DNA from: Acidimicrobiaceae bacterium
GTDB lineage: Bacteria; Actinomycetota; Acidimicrobiia; Acidimicrobiales; Palsa-688
NCBI GenBank assembly: GCA_003156595.1
Contig: PMHH01000125.1
Location: forward strand, 55,731-89,777
DNA length: 34,047 nucleotides
Reading direction: 5' to 3'
The position numbers and the translations under genes were made by a program. The notes below the pieces were generated by a model that worked only from the letters and a program-made list of their open reading frames with translations, had not been told where the DNA came from and did no database searches. Each line of letters opens with the position of its first letter. The first letter of the stretch is position 1. Positions 22,835 to 30,369 of the stretch are shown piece after piece.

Positions 22835-24457
22835 TTACGCGGTGCCGAAGGACCAGACGCCGCTGACCTCGGGTGGGATCCCGACCGAACCGACCGACCC
22901 CTCGCTGAGGCCGGTCCCGAGGAAGATGCTCGTTCCGACGATGGATACGCCGGACGCCGGCACCGCACCCAAGGGGAACGCCCACAGGGGGAGGCCCGTG
23001 TTGGCGTCGTAGGCGGCGACCGCGAGGCCGGTACTGGCCGGGAGAAACACCACCCCGTCGCTGTAGGTGGCGGCGGCGTAGGTGGGGGTGGAGATGGGGT
23101 CCTGCCAGAGAACCTGGCCGGAGGCGACGGAGACGGCATGCAACGACATGACGCGGGTCGGGTCAGTGAGGAGGCTGGGGTCAAGCGAGGCGAGGGTGCC
23201 GGTGCCGCTCAGGTTGAGGCCTTCGCCGCTGAAAGGCAACGGGACGGCCGACGAGAGGAACAGAGCCGGTTGCCCGTAGACCTGGCCCAGCGCGGCCGAA
23301 CCGATGAAGCCGCCGATGGAGCCGACCAGCTGCGGGCTCAGCTGGCCGGCCTGGGCGGGCTCGTCCTGCCAGATCTTCGCCCCGGTCGCCTCGTCGAGGG
23401 CGTACACGTAGCCGGACTTGCTGCCTTCGAGGACCACCTTGCGACCGCCGGTCCGCGTCAGTATGGCGCTGGACCCGAAGTCGTCGTCGCCGCTGCCCGC
23501 GTCGGAGACTTGGCCGGTGTCGTACTGGTTGGGCGGCTCGAAGAAGGACCACACCCGTTCGCCGGTGGCGAGGTTGACAGCGAAGATGCCCGCGTTGGTG
23601 GAGAAGTCGTGTTGGGCGACCGCGGCGGCGTTGTCCACGCAGTTTCCGGTGCCGAAGACGACCAGATCGGCGGACGGGTCGATCGCCGGCGAGGACCACA
23701 CGTCCCCGCAGCCGTTGCCCTGGCCGTCCTGACCGGTCAAAGAGTGCACGACGAGGTTGAGCTCGGGCTCGTATTTCCACAGCAGGGCGCCGGTGGCGGC
23801 GTTGAAGGCCTGGATGCCGGTCTCGTCGATCCCGCCCGAGCCGTTGTCGTCGCTGCCTACCACGACTTCGGGCGGACTCGATGACACGTCTACGGCGGGA
23901 GAGGATTCGATCTCGATCGCGCTCTTGGGCTGGCCCGGATCGACGTCCTGGGCCCACAGTGGCTTGCCGTTGACGGCATCGAGGGCGAACAGGGTGCCAC
24001 CACCGCCGACGAACACCAGGGGATCGCGGACGCCCGGCACCCGAGAAACCGCGGCCGTCGACGCGAACTCGCCGAACCCGGGCGAGTGCTGGTCGTCGTG
24101 GATGCTGTTGGCCGTCGAGGAGAAGGTCCAGGCGATCGCCCCGGTGGCCTGATCGATCGCCCGGAACGTGCCGCCGGCGTCTCCCACATACACCATCCCG
24201 TTGGCGACCGTCGGGGTGGCGCTGACGTCCCCGGTGCTCACGAACCACTTGGGGACGAGCGTCGACGCGTTCGTGGGGGTGATTCGTGGCTCGCTGGCGC
24301 AACCAACGGCGTCGGCGGTGTGGGAGAGATCCTGGCCGTACATCGGCCAGGACTGGTCACAGGAGGGCGTTGCCGCCCGGGCCGCAACCGAGGTACCGCT
24401 CATCAGCACCAGGCCGGTAGCCGCTCCCAGCACAATCCAAATTCTCCCCCTCATCAC
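22835..24457 (-). CDS. Secreted PQQ-type beta-propeller repeat protein
   Basis: A 540-residue protein with an N-terminal signal peptide (basic MMRGR, hydrophobic IWIVLGAATGLVLMS, likely cleavage after AARA). The body holds seven copies of the tryptophan-docking pattern A-x-D-x-x-T-G-x-x-x-W, for example FRAIDQATGAIAW, LFALDAVNGKPLW, IQAFNAATGALLW, IFAVNLATGERVW and VYALDEATGAKIW, together with LHAVSVASGQVLW and VAAYDANTGLPLW. This predicts a seven- or eight-bladed propeller as in quinoprotein dehydrogenases. I could not identify the Cys-Cys disulfide or the metal/PQQ ligands needed for a dehydrogenase, so it may be a structural or binding propeller. The start is GTG (24457) or the next codon, ATG (24454), with no good ribosome-binding site. 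It is divergent from the exported 14-cysteine protein gene. Confidence 0.85.
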   Translation of the reverse strand: MMRGRIWIVLGAATGLVLMSGTSVAARAATPSCDQSWPMYGQDLSHTADAVGCASEPRITPTNASTLVPKWFVSTGDVSATPTVANGMVYVGDAGGTFRAIDQATGAIAWTFSSTANSIHDDQHSPGFGEFASTAAVSRVPGVRDPLVFVGGGGTLFALDAVNGKPLWAQDVDPGQPKSAIEIESSPAVDVSSSPPEVVVGSDDNGSGGIDETGIQAFNAATGALLWKYEPELNLVVHSLTGQDGQGNGCGDVWSSPAIDPSADLVVFGTGNCVDNAAAVAQHDFSTNAGIFAVNLATGERVWSFFEPPNQYDTGQVSDAGSGDDDFGSSAILTRTGGRKVVLEGSKSGYVYALDEATGAKIWQDEPAQAGQLSPQLVGSIGGFIGSAALGQVYGQPALFLSSAVPLPFSGEGLNLSGTGTLASLDPSLLTDPTRVMSLHAVSVASGQVLWQDPISTPTYAAATYSDGVVFLPASTGLAVAAYDANTGLPLWAFPLGAVPASGVSIVGTSIFLGTGLSEGSVGSVGIPPEVSGVWSFGTA

Positions 24458-24482
24458 GGAGCAATTTCGACGGGAGGGCGGG

Positions 24483-24522
24483 CTCCTCCTGCCTCGGACC
24501 GCGGAGTTCCTCGAAGGAGGAG
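24483..24522. promoter_or_regulatory. Inverted repeat in the divergent promoter region
   Basis: CTCCTCCT at 24483-24490 and AGGAGGAG at 24515-24522 are perfect 8-bp arms, 24 bases apart, with a CCGCGG palindrome between them. It lies between the divergent propeller and 14-cysteine protein genes and could be a shared operator or an mRNA structure. Each outward-reading arm looks like a Shine-Dalgarno sequence but is too far from any start. Confidence 0.4.
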
Positions 24523-24586
24523 TTTTCCCAGGTCGCGTCGAACCTGATCATTGAGCGTCAGATGTTGGCCCTGGGGAGGGGAACGC

Positions 24587-25990
24587 ATGCGTCGAGTGGT
24601 TCCGGTTGCCATAGTGGGGTTGGGCGGGATGATCCTGTTCGTGATGGCCGCGGGGGCCGCCTTCGCGGTCAGTAGCGGTTCCTACAGCTCCCCCCAGCAG
24701 GACTGCCCCTGGTACGGATCCGACTGGAATACCCCCCAGTACCAGTCCTACCCGGGGTGTCACAACACCCAGCTGAGCATCGAGAGCGGCGGCACCACCA
24801 ACGGCAACCCCGACAACGGCTACAACGACTCCCCGACTCCGGGCGACCACGGGTCGACCAATACCACCTGGGTGCAGTTCGGCAACGACCAGGCCGCCAA
24901 CGACCCGATATCGACCGGCACACCGACCTTCTGGAGCATCGGCTACCCGGGGCAGAGCAGCTCGCCGCATGCTGGTTGTCTCTCGGTCAACACGGACGGT
25001 ACGGACGGAGGGGCGGCGCCGGCAGGCACCAAGCCGGAACCCGAATCGACAGCCAACAGCCAGCAGAAGTATGGGTGCGGCAACAATCCCAAGGGCACTG
25101 GTTTCGACCTCAACTACGACTACTACCAGTACTACTGCCCTATCGCCGCCGAACTGCCCGCGGCGGATTACCCCTATGGATGCGAGCAGGTCCCCGGCGG
25201 GGACCAGGGCAGCAATGTCCTCACTACCGACACGGGGACGGCCCAGACCCTGACCACCATCCTGACTCAGGGGATGCTCGTGTACTACGGGATGGACGAC
25301 AACAACAACAACACCGAGCACGATGGGGAAGGCCCCTACAGCTCTCCCCAGACGCAAGGCTCGACTACCGGCGCCTCGGACGGCGGCGGCCTCAGCGCCT
25401 CCTTGACACCCCAGTCGGCCACCAACACCCCGTCGCTCGCCCATCCGGAGGGGCTGATCAACTCCTCGGCCGGATTCTGTGCGGACGGGAACTGCGGCGC
25501 CCTCACGACCCAGCAGGACACGGTGTATCAGGGCTGCGAAGCCAACACCGGCGAGGTCCTCGCCGAGGACCAGTGCACCGGATCCAACGGCCCCAATTCG
25601 AGCCGCGACGTCTACAACTACGCCGGCAAGCAGTGGGATCCGTACAACTGCAGCAGTGGCGGCGCGCAGGGTCAGACCACTCCTGAGCCCGACTCCCCAG
25701 CCGAGTGCGACACCTCCTCGACCAACCAATCGCCGTCGGGGAGCAGCAACACCAAGGGTGGCGAGGACTACTGGCGCCAGACCGAAGCCCACAGCGTGAA
25801 CGCCGAGCCCGGATTCCAGTTCTACGAGGACCCGGACCCGCAGGGCTCGCCTGCGACTCCCATCTATCCCAACCCCGGGATCTACGTCGGTACCTGTGGG
25901 GTGGTGGTAGGCGGTGGGGCGCTTCCGGCCCTGCCCGCTTCACCGTTGACCAACAGCGCCGGCCAGTTGGTCATCTCCACTGGCTGCTGA
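24587..25990 (+). CDS. Exported, cysteine-rich low-complexity protein of unknown function
   Basis: From the ATG at 24587, five bases after a strong GGGGAGGGG, this encodes 467 residues. A signal peptide or N-terminal anchor is clear: MRRVVPVAIVGLGGMILF then VMAAGAAFAVSS. The mature part is rich in Asn, Gly, Ser, Thr, Gln and Tyr and contains 14 cysteines, the last being the final residue (VISTGC). An even number of cysteines suggests disulfides after export. Segments such as FDLNYDYYQYYCPIAAELP, VYYGMDDNNNN and DYWRQTEAHSVNAEPGFQFY are not repeated, so it is not a simple repeat protein. I do not recognise the family and assign no function. It is followed four bases later by the Mce-associated-like gene and is divergent from the propeller protein, which suggests a shared role at the cell surface. 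Confidence 0.85.
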   Translation: MRRVVPVAIVGLGGMILFVMAAGAAFAVSSGSYSSPQQDCPWYGSDWNTPQYQSYPGCHNTQLSIESGGTTNGNPDNGYNDSPTPGDHGSTNTTWVQFGNDQAANDPISTGTPTFWSIGYPGQSSSPHAGCLSVNTDGTDGGAAPAGTKPEPESTANSQQKYGCGNNPKGTGFDLNYDYYQYYCPIAAELPAADYPYGCEQVPGGDQGSNVLTTDTGTAQTLTTILTQGMLVYYGMDDNNNNTEHDGEGPYSSPQTQGSTTGASDGGGLSASLTPQSATNTPSLAHPEGLINSSAGFCADGNCGALTTQQDTVYQGCEANTGEVLAEDQCTGSNGPNSSRDVYNYAGKQWDPYNCSSGGAQGQTTPEPDSPAECDTSSTNQSPSGSSNTKGGEDYWRQTEAHSVNAEPGFQFYEDPDPQGSPATPIYPNPGIYVGTCGVVVGGGALPALPASPLTNSAGQLVISTGC

Positions 25991-25994
25991 GGCC

Positions 25995-26477
25995 GTGAGC
26001 CGGGTGGTGGCCATCGTCCTGGCCACGCTCCTGGTCTTCGCGGCGGTGGTCGCGCTGGTCGAGTGGCGGAGGTGGGACAGCCTCAACCACACCGTGGCCC
26101 TGCGAAACCGCATCTCGGCGACCGCGGCGGCGGAGGGGGAGGCGCTCTTTACCTATGACTACCGGGACCTGGCCGCGGCGCAGAAGCGGATCCTGGCCGT
26201 GGCGGGTGGGAGCTTCGCCCAGCAGGAAACGTCCGCCAACAAGAGCGTCGAGACCAACCTGACCAAGCTCAAAGCGACGGGCACGGCCACCGTGGAGGAA
26301 GTTTCGGTGACCGGTGACGCCGGCGGCCAGGCGGCGGCGTTCGTCGTCGTCGATACCCAGGCCCACGCCACCGGCGGCTCGACCAGCGGGGTCCAGTACC
26401 TCAGCATGACCCTAGGCCTGGACCGCGGGCAGTGGAAGGTCGACAGCGTCCAGAGCCTGGTTCCTCCGGGTAGCTGA
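25995..26477 (+). CDS. Mce-associated-like single-pass membrane protein
   Basis: A 160-residue protein with one N-terminal membrane helix (VVAIVLATLLVFAAVVALV) and an extracytoplasmic domain. The segment ALFTYDYRDLAAAQKRILAV, followed by GGSFAQQ and a beta-rich end (LGLDRGQWKVDSVQSL), is the pattern of actinobacterial Mce-associated proteins, which have an NTF2-like fold and accompany Mce lipid importers. No mce or yrbE gene is in the window, so this is a stray member or serves another partner. The GTG start lies four bases after the stop of the exported 14-cysteine protein, indicating one operon. A P450 gene starts 24 bases downstream. Confidence 0.72.
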   Translation: MSRVVAIVLATLLVFAAVVALVEWRRWDSLNHTVALRNRISATAAAEGEALFTYDYRDLAAAQKRILAVAGGSFAQQETSANKSVETNLTKLKATGTATVEEVSVTGDAGGQAAAFVVVDTQAHATGGSTSGVQYLSMTLGLDRGQWKVDSVQSLVPPGS

Positions 26478-26501
26478 CCGCGCCTGTCGTATGTTGGGGC
26501 C

Positions 26502-27761
26502 ATGAGCCTCATCGCGCCCCCGACGGAAGATCCCGGTGAGCTGTTCGGCCATCCTCAGTTGTGGACCGACATGGCGACCTGGCACCGACGGGTCGCCGAG
26601 CTGCGGGCTACCCACCCCGTCCTCGCTGTCGAGCGCCCCGAGTTCGAGCCTTTCTGGGTGCTCACCCGCCACGCGGACGTGTTCGCAGTGTCACGGGACA
26701 ACGATCACTGGCTCAACACGACCCGGTCGGTGCTCGCCCCCGACGCGGAGTGGGAGCGGCTCCTGGCCACCGGCCTGCCGGTCCCGAAAACGCTGGTGCA
26801 CCTCGACAGCGAGGAGCACCGCCTGCATCGCCAGGTCACCAACGACTGGTTCAAGCCGGCTGCGGTCAAGCATCGCCAGCCTCGCATCGACGAGATCGCT
26901 GACGTCTTCGTCGCCAAGATGCGGGACCTCGGAGGCGCCTGCGACTTTGCGCGCGACATCTCCCAGCCGTACACCCTGCGGGTGATCATGGACATCTACG
27001 GAGTCCCCGAAGAGGACGAGGCCCTCATGATGGAGCTCACCCAGGGACTGTTCGGTTCCGCCGATCCGGAGTTCATGGGTGAGGCTGAGAACCCAGAGGC
27101 CAAAATGCTCGAATCGGTGATGCGCTTCGTCCAGTACTTCAACGGAATCACCGAAGACCGGCGGGCCTGTCCGACCGACGATCTGGCTTCGGTCATCGCC
27201 AACGGCGAGGTCGATGGTTGCCCTATGGGTGACCTCGAGCGGCTCTGGTACTACATCATCGTGGCTACCGCCGGCCACGACACCACCTCGTTTGCCCTCT
27301 CGGGTGGGATGGAGGCGCTGCTGCGCGAACCGGACCAGCTGGAGCGGCTCCACCTGGCCCCGGAGCTGGCGGGCAACGCGGCCGAGGAGATGATCCGCTG
27401 GACGTCTCCGGTCCGGCATTTCATGCGGTATGCCACCCAAGAGTCGGAGATCCACGGCGCGACGATCCCCGAGGGCGGACGGGTGCTGCTGTCCTACCCG
27501 TCTGCCAACCGCGACGAGGAGGTCTTCGGCGACTCCATGCGGTTCGACATCAACCGTCCCGACGCCGACAAGCTGATCTCCTTCGGCCTGGGCGCTCACT
27601 TCTGCCTCGGGTCGCAGTTTGCTCGCCGCGAGGTCCGCACCATGGTGGCCAAGCTCGGCGAGCAGCTCGCCCACATTGAGCTGGCGGGCGAGCCCGAATG
27701 GTCGGCGTCGCACTTCGTCTCGGGGGTCAAGCACCTGCCAGTCACCTACGCCTTCAACTGA
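26502..27761 (+). CDS. Cytochrome P450, CYP125/CYP142-like (sterol or terpenoid type)
   Basis: A 419-residue soluble bacterial P450. The oxygen-activation motif in helix I is ATAGHDTTS (Asp260, Thr261), the ExxR motif is EEMIRW, and the haem loop FGLGAHFCLGSQFARRE carries the ligand Cys368. The C-terminal SHFVSGVKHLPVTYAF resembles the CYP125/CYP124/CYP142 group that hydroxylates sterol side chains or isoprenoid termini, so a lipid or terpenoid substrate is the best guess. It needs a ferredoxin and reductase, neither of which is encoded nearby. The ATG at 26502 follows a GGGGCC without a clear ribosome-binding site. It is followed by the Hsp20-like gene, whose ribosome-binding site overlaps this gene's stop. 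Confidence 0.94.
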   Translation: MSLIAPPTEDPGELFGHPQLWTDMATWHRRVAELRATHPVLAVERPEFEPFWVLTRHADVFAVSRDNDHWLNTTRSVLAPDAEWERLLATGLPVPKTLVHLDSEEHRLHRQVTNDWFKPAAVKHRQPRIDEIADVFVAKMRDLGGACDFARDISQPYTLRVIMDIYGVPEEDEALMMELTQGLFGSADPEFMGEAENPEAKMLESVMRFVQYFNGITEDRRACPTDDLASVIANGEVDGCPMGDLERLWYYIIVATAGHDTTSFALSGGMEALLREPDQLERLHLAPELAGNAAEEMIRWTSPVRHFMRYATQESEIHGATIPEGGRVLLSYPSANRDEEVFGDSMRFDINRPDADKLISFGLGAHFCLGSQFARREVRTMVAKLGEQLAHIELAGEPEWSASHFVSGVKHLPVTYAFN

Positions 27762-27769
27762 GGAAAAAG

Positions 27770-28171
27770 ATGTACCGTCGAGGCATGCCAGGCGCCCATC
27801 CCACTCGCGACGAGGTGGCTGCGTCCACCGCCACGACCGAGGCGAACATGCGCCCTCAATCCGTTCCGGTGAACGTGTACGAGACCCCGGGGGCGTTGGT
27901 GGTACTGGCGCCCCTGCCGGCCGTGACCCCCGCGGACGTGACCGTCGAGGTGCGCCCAGGCACGCTGCGGTTTTGGGCCCGTCTGCGCAGCGCCGGCCCC
28001 CGAGAATTCCTGCTGCACGAGTGGGAGTATGGATGCTACGAGCGGGAGATCGAGCTCCCCCAGGGATACGGCCGCGGGGTGGAGGCGACGCTGGCCAACG
28101 GCCAACTGGCGATCCGGGTACTGCGGGGTGAGCTCACCGAAACCCTCAGCGTCCAGCCGACCGCGATCTAG
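27770..28171 (+). CDS. Hsp20/alpha-crystallin-like small protein
   Basis: A 133-residue protein. The ATG at 27770 is preceded by GAGG (27760-27763) overlapping the previous stop; an ATG at 27785 is a possible alternative. After a short basic leader, residues about 34-130 match an alpha-crystallin domain: VPVNVYETPGALVVLAPLP, DVTVEVRPGTLRFWARL, HEWEYGCYEREIELP and GVEATLANGQLAIRVLRG, where the A-x-L-x-N-G-x-L-x-I motif is the family signature. The C-terminal I-x-I oligomerisation motif of typical small heat-shock proteins is not evident. Its position between two P450 genes suggests a dedicated holdase or partner for them instead of a general stress protein. That role is inference. Confidence 0.78.
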   Translation: MYRRGMPGAHPTRDEVAASTATTEANMRPQSVPVNVYETPGALVVLAPLPAVTPADVTVEVRPGTLRFWARLRSAGPREFLLHEWEYGCYEREIELPQGYGRGVEATLANGQLAIRVLRGELTETLSVQPTAI

Positions 28172-28195
28172 CCGGGGGATGGAGGTCAGACCACA

Positions 28196-29434
28196 ATGGC
28201 GAAAACTTTGTCCGAAGCCCCGTTCCTCAATCTGTTCGATCCCGCTTTCCTCGCCGACCCGGTCACCGCGGTTGCGGCCCTTCGTAGCCAATCCTCGGTG
28301 ATCAGGACACCCATTGGCGCCATGATCGTGGACCCCTCGCAGGTGCACGAGCTGCTGCGGGAGCGAAGCCTGCACAGTTCGCTGCTCAACCTGGTGCGGC
28401 TTCAGGGCGTGACCGAGGGGCCCATCTACGAGATGGCGGCCTCCTCCTTGTTGGCCAAGGAGGGCGAGGATCACACCCGGATCCGGCGCCTGGTCTCTCG
28501 GTCGTTTACGCCGCGGGCGGCCGACGGCCACCGGGGTTTCATGCGCGACCTGGTCACCGAACTGGTGGACGGCTTCGCCCCGTCGGGCGAGTGTGAATTT
28601 ATGGCCGACTTCGCTGATCACTATCCGGTGCAGGTGATCGCCCACCTCATGGGAGTCCCCCGCGAGGACCACCCCTTGTTCGCTCGTTGGGGCGACTCGC
28701 TGACCCACCTGCTGTCCTTGGAACTTTCCCTCTACCGGGAGGAGATCCAGGCGGCCCAGACAGCCATGTCCAGCTATCTCACTGACTTGGTCGCGGACCG
28801 CCGGCGTCAGTCCCGTGACGATCTGGTGTCGGAGCTCATCGCGGCCCGAGACGGGCCGGACCGCCTCGACGATCAGGAGCTGATGTCACTCCTGGGGGGG
28901 CTGCTCTTCGCCGGCTATGACACCACCCGCAACCAGTTGGCCGTGGCGATGACGATCTTCTCTCAGTTGCCAGCGGAGTGGGCTCGTTTGGCCGACAACC
29001 CCGAGCTGGCGCCGCAGGCGGTCGAGGAGGTCATGCGGATGGGGGGCGTGGTGTCGGTGATCCCTCGCGTCGCGACATGCGACCTCGAAGTCGGTGAGTG
29101 GATCGTCCCTGCTGGCACGCTGGTGTCGCTCTCATTGGCCGGCGCCAACCACGACCCAGCCGTCTACGGCCACCCTGACTGCTTCGACACCGACCGCTTC
29201 GATCCCGGAGAGCCGCGCCCGGAGGGCCAGGTCGGCTTCGGCGGCGGAGCTCACCACTGCCTGGGCGCCAGCCTGGCCCGGGCCGAGATGCAGGAGGCGC
29301 TGCCCATCCTGGCGAGAGCCATGCCGGACATGAAGGTGGCCGGCGAACCCGAGTGGCGTTCGCCTCTCGTGGGCATCTCTGGCCCGTTGCGGCTCAGCCT
29401 GCGGTTCACGCCTTTTCGCGGTTGCGCTACATGA
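28196..29434 (+). CDS. Cytochrome P450, second of the cluster
   Basis: A 412-residue P450 clearly different from the first. Helix I reads FAGYDTTRN (Asp242, Thr243), the ExxR motif is EEVMRM, and the haem loop is FGGGAHHCLGASLARAE with ligand Cys355. Its ending (SGPLRLSLRF) is of the common class-I actinobacterial type, with no clue to substrate. GGAGG at 28181-28185 lies ten bases before the ATG. Its stop overlaps the start of the cyclic-nucleotide-binding-domain gene (ATGA, 29431-29434), so the two proteins are probably made together. Redox partners are not encoded in the window. Confidence 0.94.
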   Translation: MAKTLSEAPFLNLFDPAFLADPVTAVAALRSQSSVIRTPIGAMIVDPSQVHELLRERSLHSSLLNLVRLQGVTEGPIYEMAASSLLAKEGEDHTRIRRLVSRSFTPRAADGHRGFMRDLVTELVDGFAPSGECEFMADFADHYPVQVIAHLMGVPREDHPLFARWGDSLTHLLSLELSLYREEIQAAQTAMSSYLTDLVADRRRQSRDDLVSELIAARDGPDRLDDQELMSLLGGLLFAGYDTTRNQLAVAMTIFSQLPAEWARLADNPELAPQAVEEVMRMGGVVSVIPRVATCDLEVGEWIVPAGTLVSLSLAGANHDPAVYGHPDCFDTDRFDPGEPRPEGQVGFGGGAHHCLGASLARAEMQEALPILARAMPDMKVAGEPEWRSPLVGISGPLRLSLRFTPFRGCAT

Positions 29435-29811
29435 CAGCCCACTCGCTCTTCGTCAACGCGACTATCCATCGCACCGTCATGGCGGGCGAAGTGATCTACT
29501 ACGAGGGGGACGCCGGGAGCCACATGTTTGGCGTCGTCTCCGGTGTCGTGGAGTTGAGGAAGGGGTCGGCCGTGGTGGCGTTCCTGGGTCCTAATGATGT
29601 GTTCGGCGAGCGTTCCTTGATCGATCGACACCCTCGCGATCTGACCGCGGTGGCCGCGACCGAGACGACCTTGGCCGAGATCGACCGAGACCTCTTTCTC
29701 TTCATGGTGCACGAGACGCCGACGTTTGCCCTTGACATCATGGGGGCGCTGGCCAGCAGGTTGCGCGATTACGACGCCAAGTTCGGCGGGTCATCGCCCG
29801 GCACGGGTTAG
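29431..29811 (+). CDS. Stand-alone cyclic-nucleotide-binding-domain protein
   Basis: From the coupled ATG at 29431 this is a 126-residue protein consisting almost only of a CRP-type cNMP-binding domain. It shows MAGEVIYYEGDAGSHMFGVVSG, split here as MAGEVIYYEGDAG and FGVVSGVVELRKG, then the phosphate-binding cassette FGERSLIDRHPRDLTAVA and a closing helix. The cassette has the Glu of FGE and the Arg of PRD in the expected places. There is no DNA-binding domain, membrane segment or kinase domain, so it must act by protein contact. Translation coupled to the second P450 suggests it senses a nucleotide for that enzyme or for the downstream membrane protein. The ligand (cAMP, cGMP or none) is unknown. 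Confidence 0.88.
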   Translation: MTAHSLFVNATIHRTVMAGEVIYYEGDAGSHMFGVVSGVVELRKGSAVVAFLGPNDVFGERSLIDRHPRDLTAVAATETTLAEIDRDLFLFMVHETPTFALDIMGALASRLRDYDAKFGGSSPGTG

Positions 29812-29820
29812 GATGAGCTA

Positions 29821-30318
29821 GTGCCGCAGGAAGATCGCATCCTGACTCGACGCAGACCCATCGACGAGCATCCACCGAGGCCCGAGCCGGGTGGCCCTGG
29901 CCTGGTCACGGCCAGACGGACCCCGGTAACGCTAGACGTAGTCGCCGAACCGATCGTACGTTCGCGAGCCGAGAACGTCATGCGGCGCCTGCTGTCTATC
30001 GGCGACAAGCCGACGAGTGTCGACGACAACGGCGTCTACCGGATGTTCCACCTCTCGATCGGCCTGTCGGCGTTGCGTTGCCTGCTCAGCTACGTGGTGT
30101 TGCCGATCATCGTCCCCGCGCTCGGCGCGGCGGGGAACGTCGGCCCCGAGCTCGGAGTCCCTATCGCCGTCATCGCCCTGGTCTTCGATTACCTGGGCAT
30201 CCGCCGCTTCTGGCTCACTGACCACCGCTGGCGTTGGCCCATGACTGGGGTCTACCTCGTCGTCATGATCCTGGTGAGCGCCCTGCTGGTCAGTGAACTC
30301 GTTCGACTGACGTCGTAA
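29821..30318 (+). CDS. Uncharacterised membrane protein, three predicted helices
   Basis: A 165-residue protein with a basic, proline-rich cytoplasmic N-terminus of about 75 residues (RRRPIDEHPPRPEPGG) followed by three hydrophobic helices: IGLSALRCLLSYVVLPIIV, GVPIAVIALVFDYLGI and MTGVYLVVMILVSALLVS. Conserved-looking FWLTDHRWRWP lies before the last helix. I do not recognise a named family. The GTG start is nine bases after the cNMP-domain gene, with AGGATGAG upstream, so it is the last clear member of the P450 operon. It could be the membrane partner of the cNMP-binding protein. Confidence 0.72.
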   Translation: MPQEDRILTRRRPIDEHPPRPEPGGPGLVTARRTPVTLDVVAEPIVRSRAENVMRRLLSIGDKPTSVDDNGVYRMFHLSIGLSALRCLLSYVVLPIIVPALGAAGNVGPELGVPIAVIALVFDYLGIRRFWLTDHRWRWPMTGVYLVVMILVSALLVSELVRLTS

Positions 30319-30369
30319 CCACCGAGAACTCGGGTGTCGATTGTCCCACCGGGTGCGTACGATCGGTCT

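Noticed and set aside
22624-22866. Plus-strand 80-codon frame in the convergent gap
   Set aside because: It reads through the hairpin and ends in Arg/Pro-rich sequence overlapping the propeller gene; no ribosome-binding site.
24515-24522. AGGAGGAG as a ribosome-binding site for an upstream start at 24551
   Set aside because: The distance to the TTG at 24551 is 28 bases, while the ATG at 24587 has a strong site at proper spacing and begins the signal peptide.
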